This document shows positions 41,101 through 53,897 of a stretch of DNA of 64,000 nucleotides, one piece after another. Position numbers and translations under genes: made by a program. The stretch's first letter is position 1; every line of letters begins with the position of its first letter. The notes under the pieces were generated by a model that saw nothing but the letters and a program-made list of their open reading frames with translations, searched no databases and was not told the DNA's origin. The DNA lies in assembly GCA_038496675.1 (NCBI GenBank), contig CM076656.1, positions 15,506,321-15,570,320 on the forward strand, given 5' to 3'. This DNA comes from Rachycentron canadum. Its lineage: Eukaryota; Chordata; Actinopteri; Carangiformes; Rachycentridae.

Positions 41101-44100
41101 TTGTTTCAGTGTATGTGCAAAAAACATGTCTGCTGCAATTGGAAGGTATGGTATAGTATGTACACAGAGATATTTTGCCTACAGTGTGTACATATAACCA
41201 CACGATTGCTGTGATGATAACCTGTAGGACTGCAGGATGTCAATGATTCCGATGTAGAGGAGGAGTCTCTCTCCCTTTCCATTGACAGCTGGGATACCAC
41301 CCATCCTAAAACGGGAAGAAAAAATACAACGGCAGTGTAACGTTGTCATTCACCAACAATGTTTTCAGCTGTGATTTGAGAAGAGATCCTGTGAACCATT
41401 CATTTATCTGCCCAAATGTGCTCTTCAAAACCAGACGTCTTGGGCAGGTTTTCAGATTTTACACCAATCCTTCAGTAATGATCTTAAGTGCACTTGATGT
41501 TATTACACCTCTGTCTTTATGTGGTATATATAAAAAACTACTGATTATTTAGTTCAAGTCCCACATCTTAACTTTGGGACCCTGACCACTGCAATGTGAA
41601 AAAACAAAAATTCATTAATGTTAAGCACAAATGTGTTTGCATTAATATTTAATGAATTCTTAGGATATAGTGACCATACTTATATCTTTATATAATATAT
41701 TCATGATATAATATTAAATTAAACTGCTGTATTAACTTGTTTTCGGTTGCTGTTATTATACAATAAGATCCTGTAGTAGTAGCAGCTGTCAGGAAAGAGT
41801 ATTGATGGAGTGGTCTAGTTTTTGACATTTGAAGCATTATTTTGAATCACAAACTCACGTCACTTAATTCAACATTTCTCTCTCAAACTGAGTACCATCC
41901 ACTTACACATTGAAGATTAACGTAAATCCTGGTTAGATTGAGAGGCAGCAGCGCTCTTGAACTACAGCTTTAGAGACTGGGGTGTTATTATCTGCTCTGG
42001 TTCATTTCTGCCCTCTTTAAAGATCTCTCTCCTCCACCTCAGACAGCTCAATGTCCTGTTAAGCGAACGTCACATACACAGTCCTGCAGAGCTCAATTCT
42101 TGATCCAATCCTTTTGTCACTGTAAGTATTCACCTTTAAACAACTAATCTATAATCCCATAACCATGCAGTGTCCCACTGCACTGTGATGGTGCTGATAG
42201 TACAGCTCTACTGTATCTTCTAAATTGCTGATAGAAAATCAAATACAATTTGATTTGGACCTTCAAACTGAGATGTGCTTTTTAGCAGAAATTTGACTTG
42301 TGTGAATCTGGTTGTGAAGGCTGGGCATTTCTGTTAATTTCACATGCATACACAGAATAATGTGTTTTAACAAGTCATTATTTGGAGTGGGTTATTACAA
42401 TTTATACTTTATCTAGAAAACTTCCCTCATTCATGCCACAGTCAAATGTCCTGATCCAGCATCAGGATCCATCTTATTTTAATAGTTTCAGGTTTTGACC
42501 TTTAGCCATTTGGCCAGCCTTTTAATCCATACTGAACCCAAGATACTGACTTTTGGATGCGAAAATCTCATGTCATCAAGGCCACTTATTAGTGGAGGGA
42601 CCTGCTTCGGTATGATCTTTTATATCATTTCCAAAATTTCTTTTTACGCAGCAATTTGCATCATTAAATATTTTTAGATTAGAACAGGAAAAATTGAACA
42701 AAATGTGACCAAAATTCCCTCTTAAACTGAAAATGATAAGATTACAGACTGAACAGTAGTAGCAGTTTAAAATTTAAGCACTAAAAGTACTTGAATAAAG
42801 ATTCATGATTATTAATTTATTTCACACTGTATTTATTATCAATATGTGCCAGCAGTCACATTTATCACTGAGCTCTACTGCCAACATCCTCTTGTCTCTG
42901 GCTAAACTCACGTGTCATCAGTGTCGATGGACCCTCCGCAGGCTGCTCCTCCCTGGATGGACTCCATGGCTGTGGAGTACAGGGCCTTCTGCTGGGCCAC
43001 GGGCCTCTTTTCATCACTGCCGCCCTGGGAGCCCTCCATCTGCCTCTCCCTTTCTGCCTGGTCCATGTTGTGAACCCCAAGCAGCAGGCTGTAATCCATG
43101 ATCTTAAAGCTTTCCAACACCTGAGTGAAGGACATATACAGACAGATGTGAAGTGTACAGTGATTGACAGTATGCAGTGTGCTGCATAAACCTGGATAAA
43201 AGCTTTTATCTCGAGTGCATAACAGCGTCAGCACCAGAGGGAATCAAACGCATAACACTGGAGATGTTACTGCCATACACAAGACACAGTGATGCACAAG
43301 CATGCGCACATTAATAAACTATGTAATAGAGAGCAAGTGTGTGAGCACACACTCCCTCCCAAGCAAACACACTATAAATGTAAATGTGAGGTGGTGATTT
43401 ACAAGACAAGAAGAAGCCTGCTTACCAGAGTAGACAACCTGTTTTAACCACATGCTCGTAACAAAGCTCTAATTTATAGTGAGGGATCCTGGAAATGCCA
43501 AAGAAAGCTTAAATGCTCTTTTTTTTCTGCCCTCTCCTTTGTCATCTCCTTCCATCAGCATCCTGATTTGTATATCTTATTTTATATCTCTTTTCCTTTG
43601 GGATACTGCATTATGGCATCACTTTATCCTTCCTTCTACCTTCCAGTTATTGCCTAGGATCTGCTCCCTCTCTCTGGAGACATGGGATCAGAGTGCTATG
43701 GGTCCTCCTTCAGAATCAGTAAACCATCCTGCCATGTCTCTCTCATCACAACAAAAGCATGTAATGGATCTTATCTTTCTTACCAGGCAGTCTCTCTGTA
43801 GGGTCTTGACTAGCGCGTTGTAAGTGTCCTGGTCCAGCATGAGTCCATCCTGCAAGTCTTGCATGAAGTCCAGGTCTTTGAAAGTGGGCTTGGCCTTCTC
43901 CCGCTCCTTCTTGGATGCTCGCCTCTTGTAGGTGGAGCCCTTCAGGTCATATTTGAGGTGCATGCGAACTACGCGTGGAAGGACATTGTTCATCACCACC
44001 ACGCGGATGTTTTTCCCGCCCGACTGGACACAGTAGAGGCCAAAAAACTTGGGCAGCAAAGTGCGAGGGTTCTGATTCAAGTTCTGCAGGAGAAGAAGAA

Positions 44101-45661
44101 GCAGAAGATCTTTACAGGGTCTCATAAGTTGGTTTCAGCTGTGCAGAATGCTGAAGAAGGACCCAACACAGATCTCACAACACACAACTGTTAAGGAATT
44201 AAAAGTACATGTGATAGGTGAGATGTTCTGTGTGTTCTGCAAACGGTTAATTTATTAACAGTACACAATTATCAGTCAACACATGCGTTGGCTGCAGTTA
44301 CACATTTGTCATCTGATCAGACTAGAGTGTCTTACATAACAGAGCGAATGTTTCCCACAGTGCTATGATGCATGAAATTGGACAGTCTCAAACTGTGATT
44401 ACAATTCTGCCTCATCCGGTTACAATCAAGCCAGAGTATGAGGACTAGTTAGTAAAGGATGGAGGATTAATATTAAGGAGCTTTCAACCCAATCTGTCCA
44501 AGTCCCAAGTCATGTTAAGGCCCATCCTTCATGGGATTGTAAGACTTAACCTAAGAATTAACCTTTAAAAACAACAACAAAAAGCAACAACAATAGTAAT
44601 CGCCCAACTTCTGATGTTAAAAGCTTTTCTTCCTGGACTCCCAAGGATACATTAAGTAAGTTATCAAACAATCATTTCAGATTATGGAACCTATTTTGAC
44701 CTATTCTTCATTTTAATTTTCAATCTATCATTTAAATTTTCTAATAAGCAAGCATCTTAGTTTAATCTCTTCCATAGCATGACCATACAAATTCTCTACC
44801 TGATAATCAATAATTGTTTGGTTTGTTTCTCCTGCTCTAATGTGATTTTTTTTTTTTTTACATTATTATAATCTAAACATATTTGGACTGAGATTTTTTA
44901 ATTATATTATTTTGCCATTAAGAAATGATACATGTTTAGATATGTTTTATGTTTTGAGGGTGTCAACTTTTAAAAGGTCATTTGGTCTGTTTCATAGATC
45001 AAATTAATTAAATGATTGAATAAAAAAAACAAAACAAAAAACACAATTTATGACTTAGCAGTGATAAAAATAATTATTGCACCCCTAAAACAAGCCTTCA
45101 ATTTAGAGCCATATTATAAGCTCAAGTGTATGCTAATGTAATATCAAGTATAAGCAACATATACAATACAATACATACAAGGTGAAACAGAAATGGCTGA
45201 AACAAACAAAATACATTATGTAAGACTGTTTCTGCTTCTCAAGATGAAATAAATTCAACAAACATACAAAGAGAACAAACTTCACTTGTCACTTTTGCCT
45301 TTACTCCATACACACCTCTCCCCTCCATCACCCGTCTGTGCTCAATATTTCAGTAGTCAATCCACACAAATGAGGTTAGTTGGGCTGTGTGCTCAGTTAA
45401 AAACCTGCTTTGACCTTGGGACCTGAGCCAGCTCAGTCCCATTAGAGAGATGAGAGCAGAGAGTGGGAAAGACAGGGAGCAATAGCCCATACAGTGATAA
45501 TGCACAGCATCCAGGAGTAGAAGTAACTACAAGAGGAGAAAGAAGGAGAAGCAGAGAGAGAAGAGATGAAAGATGAATATGGAGGTGTGTCTAGAAGGCT
45601 CAGCATCGGGAATGACCTTCAGCTGAGAGAAGCTGGTAGAGAGAGCAGCAAAATGATAGAC

Positions 45662-45699
<38 letters not shown>

Positions 45700-48600
45700 G
45701 AAGAAAGAGCATTCTCTGCCGTCAGCCACACACGGCCCTTCTGTCAACGTTGAGAGGGCAGAGCAGTGACGAGCCAACAACACAGACACGTGAGGGAAAA
45801 GGAGAGAGAGAGGAGAGAGGGATGGGGAACAAATATGAACATGAAAGCCAAGCAGGGGAAAGAGTGGATTAGAACTGAGTGAGAGATAAAGGAAAATAAA
45901 TTACACCACGAGTGTCACAGCGGCAGGGAGTGATAAGACATTCGAATGTGAGAGAGAACGGAAAGATGAGCCATATAATAGAGCGGCAAATACACAGAAG
46001 GGAAAGGGTTGGTTACATCACTGTGATCAGTATGCTGCCCAGAGCAAGTCTCCTCAGCCAGCTCTCTACCATCAGCCAGTCAGCTGTGGAAGACATGTGG
46101 AGCTCCACCAATGACTGCCTGCATAGCGTCTGTTATCTGCTAGCTGCATGTCGTTTGTTTTTCCAGCTACCTTATTTTGTTTATCACATCTCTATGTTGT
46201 TTTTTCTGCACATGTATTTGTGTGTATCTACATTATTTTGTGTGCTTGTTTCATTGGTCCACCTGCTCTGACCTTAGGCTACATCCATCCTACATAAGGC
46301 TGAATCTCTCTCTCATACACTCACAACTCTTTCTTAGACCAATTACACCTATGAAAATGCTTCGGTGCACAACCAAAACCATGAAGAAAATGTCCTGAGC
46401 CATTATTTCCCTAAATGATTAAATGAATTCCTACAGTGGTCTTTGGCCATGGCTGGCGGCACACGAATAAACACAAGGCTGAGGACTGTGACCTTGAGAG
46501 GCTGGATCTGTACCATGTACATACATGGAGCTGTTGAGAGTTGGCTTCATTCAGAATAAGCCTGCAGACAGGAGAGGAAGGGCAGTATTGTTGCCATGCT
46601 CTGTTAGGTTTAAGTACAATACATCCGGCCAGTCTTGTTATGAAACCTCATGGCCTGAGGTTTCAGTCTGAGATGATAGAGCTGTTGATGTCATGCTTGA
46701 AGGAACGATTTTGGGCTCTTACATAAACTTGAGCTCTAAAAAGCACGACTCAAAATGAGAACATAAGGAAAGGTTGGCATTTAAATAAAAGTCTGAGTAT
46801 TGCATGTGCATAGTGGCCTCTTCAGACCAAGATAGATGAACACGCTGACGGGCTTCTCCACTTTTTGTACAGGATGTATGAATCTATGGTCACCACATGT
46901 ACATGTACCCTGATAACTGAAAAGGACACACACACACAAAATCTTTGCTTACCATGTAGTATCCAGGCAGCAGTTTCTGTAAGAACTCAGCCTCCTTGTG
47001 CATCACAGTCTTGATGATGAACTCGTCATCCTTTGTAAGGTAGAAGACTGAACCACTGGCCCCAGGGTTGGACAGCTCGATCAGGGGCTCATTACACAGG
47101 GAGTACTGCAGGTAAACACACAGACGTATGCAGAGGCAGGGGTTTAGTGTCTTTAGAAAATCAGGAAAACCTTAAACAAAGTGACATAGTTATATTAAGC
47201 TGAACTCACAATTAATCCAAATTAAATGATGAAGATTACAGTTATATATGTAGTTGTGTAATATACATACTATGGTGACTAAGAAAATGAACTACATATA
47301 AAGTGATCTAGTTTGACGTTATATGCCAAAGCTGTCCACCGTGAGCAGGCACACCTCTCTGTGCCTTGCACTGTTATGATATTTAGGGACATGGAAGATA
47401 TTTCTCTCCTGTCTTCTGAGGGTAAACTGTCTGTGTCATTCTCCATACCATCTAAATCTGATTTCGTGGAAAAAGAACAGCTAAAGGAGTTAAGAACTGT
47501 GTAGCAGCAAAGTGACAAAAAAAGACAAAATAAACAGGAAAAAGATGCTGAATATACATTGGACTTGTTTGTTAATACACACACAAGTTTCCTCTTGATG
47601 TGATTACTCCGTCCTTTCCTTTCTCTCTGATGATTAAAAGCAGTTAATGAAAGTAATTTTTTAAATATATATCCCCCAATATATGCCAATGACTGAATTT
47701 CAAGCATCATATCCCTCTAGAAAGTGGGATATGATACAGTTTCATACAGTTTTGTCAAAACAAAAACAGCTGAACACAAGGGAGAGGTCACATTCATAGG
47801 GGAGAGTGTTTTTGAGGATGTGATTAAACAATCTTAAAGGTGATCACGTTGTGTTGGGAAATGTGAGTGATGAACATGTTCACAATGAAAAATATGAATT
47901 CTTTTAGTCTGTGGTTGTCTAGCCCTTTGAGAGCAGTTCACTTTCATTTTGAAATCATGTGTCACCTACATCTAGTGCGTCTAAAGTTACAGCAGATTAA
48001 CTGATTGGTTAATTGACAGAAAATTGCCTAGCAAATATTTCAACTAACCATATGAATACATCCCAATTTATCACATCAGCCAGTCACAGGATTTACTGGG
48101 AAGACGTCAGTCATCACATAATCAACGTTCCAATGTTCTTATGTCAAACAGTGAAACCTGAGTCCATGAGATGAGGTTTAACTGTTTTTCTACAATTTAT
48201 ACATACATTTAATAATGTACAGTTTCAGGTTTGTCTCTTATTGTTGTGCTATTCACGTCACAGCTCTGACAGAATTTAGTCTTGACAGTTTAGAAATGTT
48301 ATGTTTCTTACTGAACACCCTGGTTACGCCCAAAGCAGCGTACATGCCAAACATGTTACACATAAATGAACGAATGTGCACGTGCCCAGCTCTTCCCAAA
48401 CACCTCATTAAGACCGCTACAGAAAAGTCTTAAAAAAGGGGGAGCAATCGGTTATGAAAAGGTGTGAGAAAACTCCAGGAATGTTAGTTACTCTGCTGTT
48501 ACTGCTATGAATGTAAAGTGATTTTCTATCTCCACATCTACATATAGGGTCAGGTAGAGAGCAGCAATCATGTATCTGAAAAAGAATTGTATCAGGGGAA

Positions 48601-51122
48601 CTTGAGTCCTCTAATTAAAAACGCTATCCATCGATCAGGCCAATTAGATATAATCAGAGCACCATGTCCCTCTGAGGTTGTGAATTTCTACTGATAAACA
48701 ATAAATAAGTAGCAAATAAGTGCAGATGAATTAGAGCACACAGATGACTTGTGTGGACAAGCAGATACCCATGTGGTAGAACCAATACATTAAAGACAAG
48801 TGCATAAACAGTGACTAAGCAGTGCATGTATAATCTGATTGACTGCTCAGAGCAGAGAAGTAAATCAGGAAGCCTCCGGATCCTCCACACTGATGTAAAG
48901 AGACAAGCTACACACCTTCCCTCCATCTCCTCAGTGATCCTCTCTCCTCCTGTCTGCTTTCTCTTGTGTGCCCGCTTGGTTCCTCACCCTCATTCATCCA
49001 CTACAGCTCTCTCCTACTTTATATCTTTCTGTGTTTACATGTTGTCATCCATTGTCTTAGCATTTATCCATGGGGTAAGAAGTCACTTTAGTTCACTGAG
49101 GCACAAATAATGGTTTGGGTCCAGTTATTGGCCCAGTTATTTATTGATCCCCCTTAATGACTCCTGATCAATTTCCTGTGTGGGAAAAAAGTAAGCCTGC
49201 CAATGGTTTTATTATCCCTGAGTCTGAAAACAGTGTGGAGAAAGAGCAGGAAAGGGGCATGGATGTGCCTTAAGTGTACAAAAGCTCCACTGTTTAACCA
49301 CTGTTTTTTATTTAGGTTCTTTTTAGTCAAAAAAAAAATCTGCTAAGTCTGCCTGTGTGGTGCTAGTATGACATATTTATCCAAAGTAACAGATGTGGCA
49401 CTCAGTTGGGAAATTTAGGCACTCATCTAGCCTATGTTGCATAGAAAGATGGTTCAGCCTATTGCTCAGCTGCATACGAATCAAATGGTTTAAAAAATTT
49501 GCATCCAGTTCTCAACTGGAACTGGTTCAGGATTCCCATTCCTAACACTAAAAGAGCAATGAGTAAACAACAGACTAAATCATACCAGGTAGTCATCTGG
49601 CCTGATGCCGAACAATTCTCTGAAGTAGCGGAAGGCCACAGGAGCGTATGTTTTGAAGCGGAAGTCTGGGAAATGATGGGCTGGAGTGAGGTTGCTGCCT
49701 TCACTAGAGTACAGAAAGCACCAGAAGAGAGTAATCAAAGTCATGTTTTTCTCCAGCAAACATCAAACAGGAATCAGTCAACAAAAAATCCACTCCAGCT
49801 ACATTCATTAATACTGTATTACCCATCTGTGCACTGGAAATATACTGCTATAGTATGTTTTGTATGTGTGTGCTTGCAGTTGAGACCTGGGGAAAAAGAT
49901 GCTCTCAACCACGTAGAAATCCTGCATTAACACGTCTCTCTCGGGCTTAGAGCTCAGGTTGCCCACTGTGTAACCGATGCCCAGCTGGATGGCACCTTTC
50001 AAGGCTGAGGATGTGGTCTGTGGGTGAGGGACACAGAAGGAGATGTGGTGTGAGTGTGAAACTTGTCCATCTGTAACTCTGGCAGTAAGAATAATCCTAT
50101 TTTGAGACAGAGCAGATCATTTTAGAAAAAATAAAATACAGTAAATGCAAAATAAATTTTATTGTCAATTGGCATGATAAGAAGATGTCGGTCCTACTTC
50201 AACCTCAAAAACAGAACTGTTTAAATCCAGAAAACATCGTTCCATTTTTACCTTTTTGTAAGTAGTTTCTCCTGATGCATCCACTCCTCTGTGACCTATC
50301 TTTTTTCCCTGACCGGGCTGGCCTGAGGATGAGGGCATCTGACAACAAAGAGAGGAGGAGGGAGTGAGAGCGAGAGAGAGATTTGTGTTATAAGGACAGA
50401 AGGATTTACACCTGTTCATTAAAATTGATTATTTAGATATTAAAAGACTGGGGACTGACAGCGTATTAACGCATGAGAGCGAATTAAAGCTTTGATGTTT
50501 TTCACTGAGCAGTCCAGGTGTTCATTTTTAGGCAAAATGCAAACTATTGTTTACCTGCTCTGAGTATCTTTATTTAATGAAACTTTACTCCCTGAATCAA
50601 TCAAACCCAGACTGTACATAAAATGAAAATCTGCTTTGAAAAGAGATTCAATGATAGAAGCTGAAGATGATTTTTTAATCTCAAAGAGGCATTGTTCACT
50701 GGGCTTTAGGATTAAGTTGGTAGAACTAAATGTCCTCAGCAGACTAAAATTAAAAAATAGTCCAACGCTTCTACATACGATATAGTATCAGAAATGTGAG
50801 ATGGTGAGTATTTCATCGAATTAGGAGGATTAAGATAATGTCAAGCTGTCCCGCTAAGACTTTTTAGTACTTTCTAGTCTATACTGACATTTGTGGCAGT
50901 TTTTATGCACCAAGCCAGGACAATTATGTACTGCAACTATCAACTGGCAGAGATCCTCTCAACAAGGTAGTGGTTTTCATTAGTGTCTGACTAAAGCTAA
51001 AGAACCAGTAGACATTGATGTGGAGGATCAAAAAAGAACTAAAGAGAGAATAATAACACAGGGTGATCACAGGGACAGTTGGCAGCTCACCTCTGTGATG
51101 AAGGCTTTCTTAGCAGCAGCAT
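30130..51122 (-). CDS. pip5k1c: Phosphatidylinositol-4-phosphate 5-kinase type 1 gamma (first exon outside or unseen)
   Basis: Makes PI(4,5)P2 from PI(4)P at focal adhesions and synapses. Exons, minus strand: 51091-51122, 50252-50338, 49887-50017, 49586-49703, 46953-47105, 43784-44083, 42912-43120, 41222-41305, 40946-40994, 38899-38983, 38338-38499, 37369-37510, 36994-37026, 36597-36716, 33683-33932, then optional 31399-31467 and 30130-30219. All phases fit. Landmarks are KKIGHRGVDASGETTYKK, the kinase core ALKGAIQLGIGYTVG, HKEAEFLQKLLPGYYM, DLKGSTYKRRASKKE, MDYSLLLGVHNMDQ and IGIIDILQSY (DFG-like), then YDLRGARSFPTLEDEG and a variable acidic tail ending DDDDVPITDIYF. The gamma isoform is fixed by that tail and the WVYSPLHY exon. 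The first coding codons must lie in another exon, because the 32-base exon begins in phase 1. Confidence 0.93.
30908..30983. repeat. (CA)n microsatellite between the two alternative pip5k1c exons
   Basis: CA run with CG and TA interruptions, about 76 bases. Confidence 0.95.
31399..31467 (-). CDS. pip5k1c: pip5k1c alternative exon A, diverged duplicate (WVVSPLRQ)
   Basis: This phase-0 exon of 23 codons reads FPDGRTWVVSPLRQ followed by a basic, cysteine-containing end (RRKCQSSCP) and the donor GTAAGT. Over its start it matches exon B, sharing the run AGGACCTGGGTG and then CTCTCC, so it appears to be a tandem duplicate. The Tyr, His and second Tyr of WVYSPLHY are replaced by Val, Arg and Gln. 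Whether it is spliced into mRNA cannot be seen. Confidence 0.6.
33174..33306 (+). repeat. Fragment of a teleost dispersed repeat (SINE-like), copy 1
   Basis: GGATGAGAAGACATCACTCT, CATGTCTCTACTGTAAATAT, AGCCAGCAGCCGGTTAGC and CAGCTTAGCATAAA occur in this order. The same order recurs at 58312-58525. I recognise it as a dispersed repeat common in fish genomes; family not named with certainty. Confidence 0.5.
38082..38150. repeat. (TAA)n microsatellite in a pip5k1c intron
   Basis: About 69 bases of TAA/AAT units with one TCAC interruption. Confidence 0.95.
42060..42240 (+). mobile_element. Eroded non-LTR retrotransposon fragment (L2/Rex1-like reverse transcriptase)
   Basis: The plus strand (antisense to pip5k1c) reads VLQSSILDPILLSL at 42081-42123, a decayed form of the RT block PQGSILGPILFSLY. 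About 25 codons later, in the expected spacing, CACTGTGATGGTGCTGATAG TACAGCTCTAC (42181-42211) matches the coding of the catalytic H-C-Y-A-D-D-T-Q-L-Y block, with stops and substitutions. The following 400 bases may be further decayed LINE sequence. It is inactive. Confidence 0.5.
45662..45700. repeat. (GA)n microsatellite in a pip5k1c intron
   Basis: GA run with one AAA interruption, inside a wider purine-rich stretch. Confidence 0.95.
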
Positions 51123-52181
51123 CTGAGAGAGAAAGAGAGAGAGAGAGAAAGCAAGGGAGAGAGACAGACGGTATTAATCATGAGGCTCCATTACTCAGCA
51201 TCATTAGTTCTGTCTGTGACAAAGATGAATCCCAAAGGGTGGACACAGCAGTCCAACATTATGTAATAACAGTGACCAATACAAACATGGGACTGTCAGT
51301 TAGAGGAACTGTCCTAGGCAAGACAAGCTGAAAACAGGAAAATAAAGAATATCTATACATAGTCAACTGTACAATCCAATCAACGTTAGGTTTAATGTTA
51401 AGGGTTAGGCATGAAAATATGAAAATAAACAAAGTGTTGTGAACTAAAATGGAAAGAACAGCTCTGCAAAGTTTCAACGTGTTAGGAGTTTGTTGATGTT
51501 AAAGAGACATGTTGGCACTGTGATTTTAGGGACATAAAACATACAAACTGCACACATTGCACATGGCAATCTAACAAATCTAAAACAACTGTACAACTGC
51601 TATCTTGTGATAATTACTATCCACCACAGCATAGCTGATATTTTGTTTAGCTTGTGTGTCTGTATTCATGTAATAATGTAGTTTTAATGGCCTCAAGTTT
51701 TCTTGTCTAATAACAGCATGCAGGAGGGAGAGAACACTGTTTTTGCCAGGAAGGCTTGAAATAGATGCATAATTATAGATGTATAACACTCAGCATAATA
51801 ATGCAGAGAGGGCTAAGGAGGGCAGGAAGGAGAGAACACAAACTGAGCAAGTGAATGAGTGGAAAGAGACAGAATGAGGAAATGAGAGATAGATTCAGAC
51901 AGAACAAGAGTGAGGCTGATTAATTCCTTGTCACTAACCAATATCACACTCAGCCACCCAGATGGTGGAATTCATGAAACACAGTCTGACTGTAGTGAAT
52001 AAATAAATGACTGAGATGAGATACATACATTTTCAACACATTAACACTTACAAGTTTTATTTATATGATCACGTTTACTTTTTCCTGTACTTCCAAATTT
52101 ATCTGGCTGATTTTACAGGTTTTAAGAAATAGTTTTTGGTCGACTAGATCTGCTTTGTCTATATGAGCTGCATATTCATTT

Positions 52182-52431
52182 AGGGCTGTACAATTAATCA
52201 AAATATAATCGAAATCACAATGTGGCCAAGTGCAATATCACAGGAGCTGCAAAGTAGCGCTGCAGGTAAAATGTGTCAAAACATTGTTGTGTGCTATCAT
52301 CATTTTAATTTTTAATTTTTTTTTTCAGTGAAAATGAAAATCATTCCAACTGAAATTGCAATCAAATATTGCAATCGTAATATCTGCCAACATAATCACA
52401 CTATGATTTCTTCTGTATATAGTGCAACCCC
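52182..52431 (+). mobile_element. Possible short non-autonomous DNA transposon (hAT-like)
   Basis: A 250-base unit begins AGGGCTGTACAATTAATC and ends GTGCAACCCC; the ends are imperfect inverted repeats (AGGGCTGTAC against GGGGTTGCAC, 7 of 10). The interior, with repeated AATCGAAATCAC / AAATTGCAATC-type words, resembles a dispersed element frequent in fish. No clear target-site duplication was found. Confidence 0.4.
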
Positions 52432-53789
52432 ACATGGATTAGGTTTGAAAGTACACACTTTTTGACAGCAGACAAGCAATGACAGGGTAACAGTGAGCCA
52501 GCATGAATGACACTAGGACCTTTAAACAGCTACATGGAATTCAGTCATTATTAGTTTTATTATTTATTCCTGTGCTTTTTCTACCATGCTATAGCAAAAT
52601 GTCCTCAGTGAAAGAGGTGTGTGGCTGGGTTAGGAAGGCTAAAATGACGTAACAGCAGCAGAAATAAAAGCCAAAGGGAGAATGCTGCATGTCATTTGTT
52701 TGTGAAGAATAATGATTGTTCTGCTTCCAAAAGTACAAAACGAGCCAACAGATTGTCTTGAGTTGCTTGTCACTTGTTTTGTGTGCTAAATCCCAATTTC
52801 AAAAAGTTACTACCATTTAAAGAAAGAATAATTTCAATGATAAATATGTGAAATAATTTTCATTTCATGTAAAAAAAGAAAAAAGAAAAAAAAAGGCCCC
52901 AGTAGTCCTTTGTCTTGGCTGGTTGCTCACAGCTCATGTCAGTCTGACTGAATTTCTGTGTATGAGAGGCAGAATAATAATGAGTGTAACTGGACTATGT
53001 ATTGGTTCACACAGCGTGTATTATTACATGTTGACACTGTTAGAAAAAAGCTACTGTTATTATTAAGCCCTCCTTAGCTCTTTCAACCACAATATACTTT
53101 TTTCATACCAGACATTTTGAAACATGCTCAAGTGAAATACAGCCAAGATTAATGCTATTAATTCCACAATGATAACGTCAACATTTAAATTAAAAAGCCT
53201 CCTGGTTATCACCACTATGGACAGTTTTCATGTTAAAAAAAAAAAAAAAAAAAAATTTAATTTCTATTTGAGTGACCTGATATAAATTGTTAATATCAGA
53301 ATACTAATCTTTTACCTTTTCTTGATAAACATGCAGGTGAATGCTAAATGATTCTGTGTGGTTAGTATTTGTAAGTGGTTCAATTAGGGTGTGTAAACAA
53401 TAAATGTGTAAAATATCTACTTGTGGAAATCGCTGTGAGAATCAACTTATTACAACCTGCACCAAAAGGTTATTCTTAGTTATACCTGTAAACTGCAATG
53501 GGAATTATTCAGGACATATAAGAATGACAGATGGTAAAATATAAACATCTGGCTGTAATTTTGGAAGCGCCCAACCTATAACCAGTACAACATGATTCAG
53601 TATGTCCCTGAGACACTAACAGCTAACCTATATAACCCAGTGTCACTCAGGAGTAGGATAGCATCTTCCCATCTTTGACATAGCCAGTCTCTGTCTCTGC
53701 CTGCCTCTCGTGGATACCCATGTGACTGAGCTACAGAATAGCCTGTTTGCCACCCCTCCTCCTGCTCCGTCTCTCTATCTCTCCCTCTG

Positions 53790-53790
<1 letters not shown>

Positions 53791-53837
<47 letters not shown>

Positions 53838-53838
53838 N

Positions 53839-53895
<57 letters not shown>
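53791..53895. repeat. Long (CA)n microsatellite with one ambiguous base
   Basis: About 105 bases of CA with a single N at 53838, probably an unresolved repeat length or assembly join. Confidence 0.95.

Positions 53896-53897
<2 letters not shown>

Noticed and set aside
42805..43101. A 98-codon plus-strand frame and similar frames antisense to pip5k1c exons
   Set aside because: Shadows of the conserved minus-strand exon at 42912-43120.
45912..46398. Plus-strand frames of 73-119 codons in a pip5k1c intron
   Set aside because: No splice context, no recognisable domain, composition like the surrounding intron.
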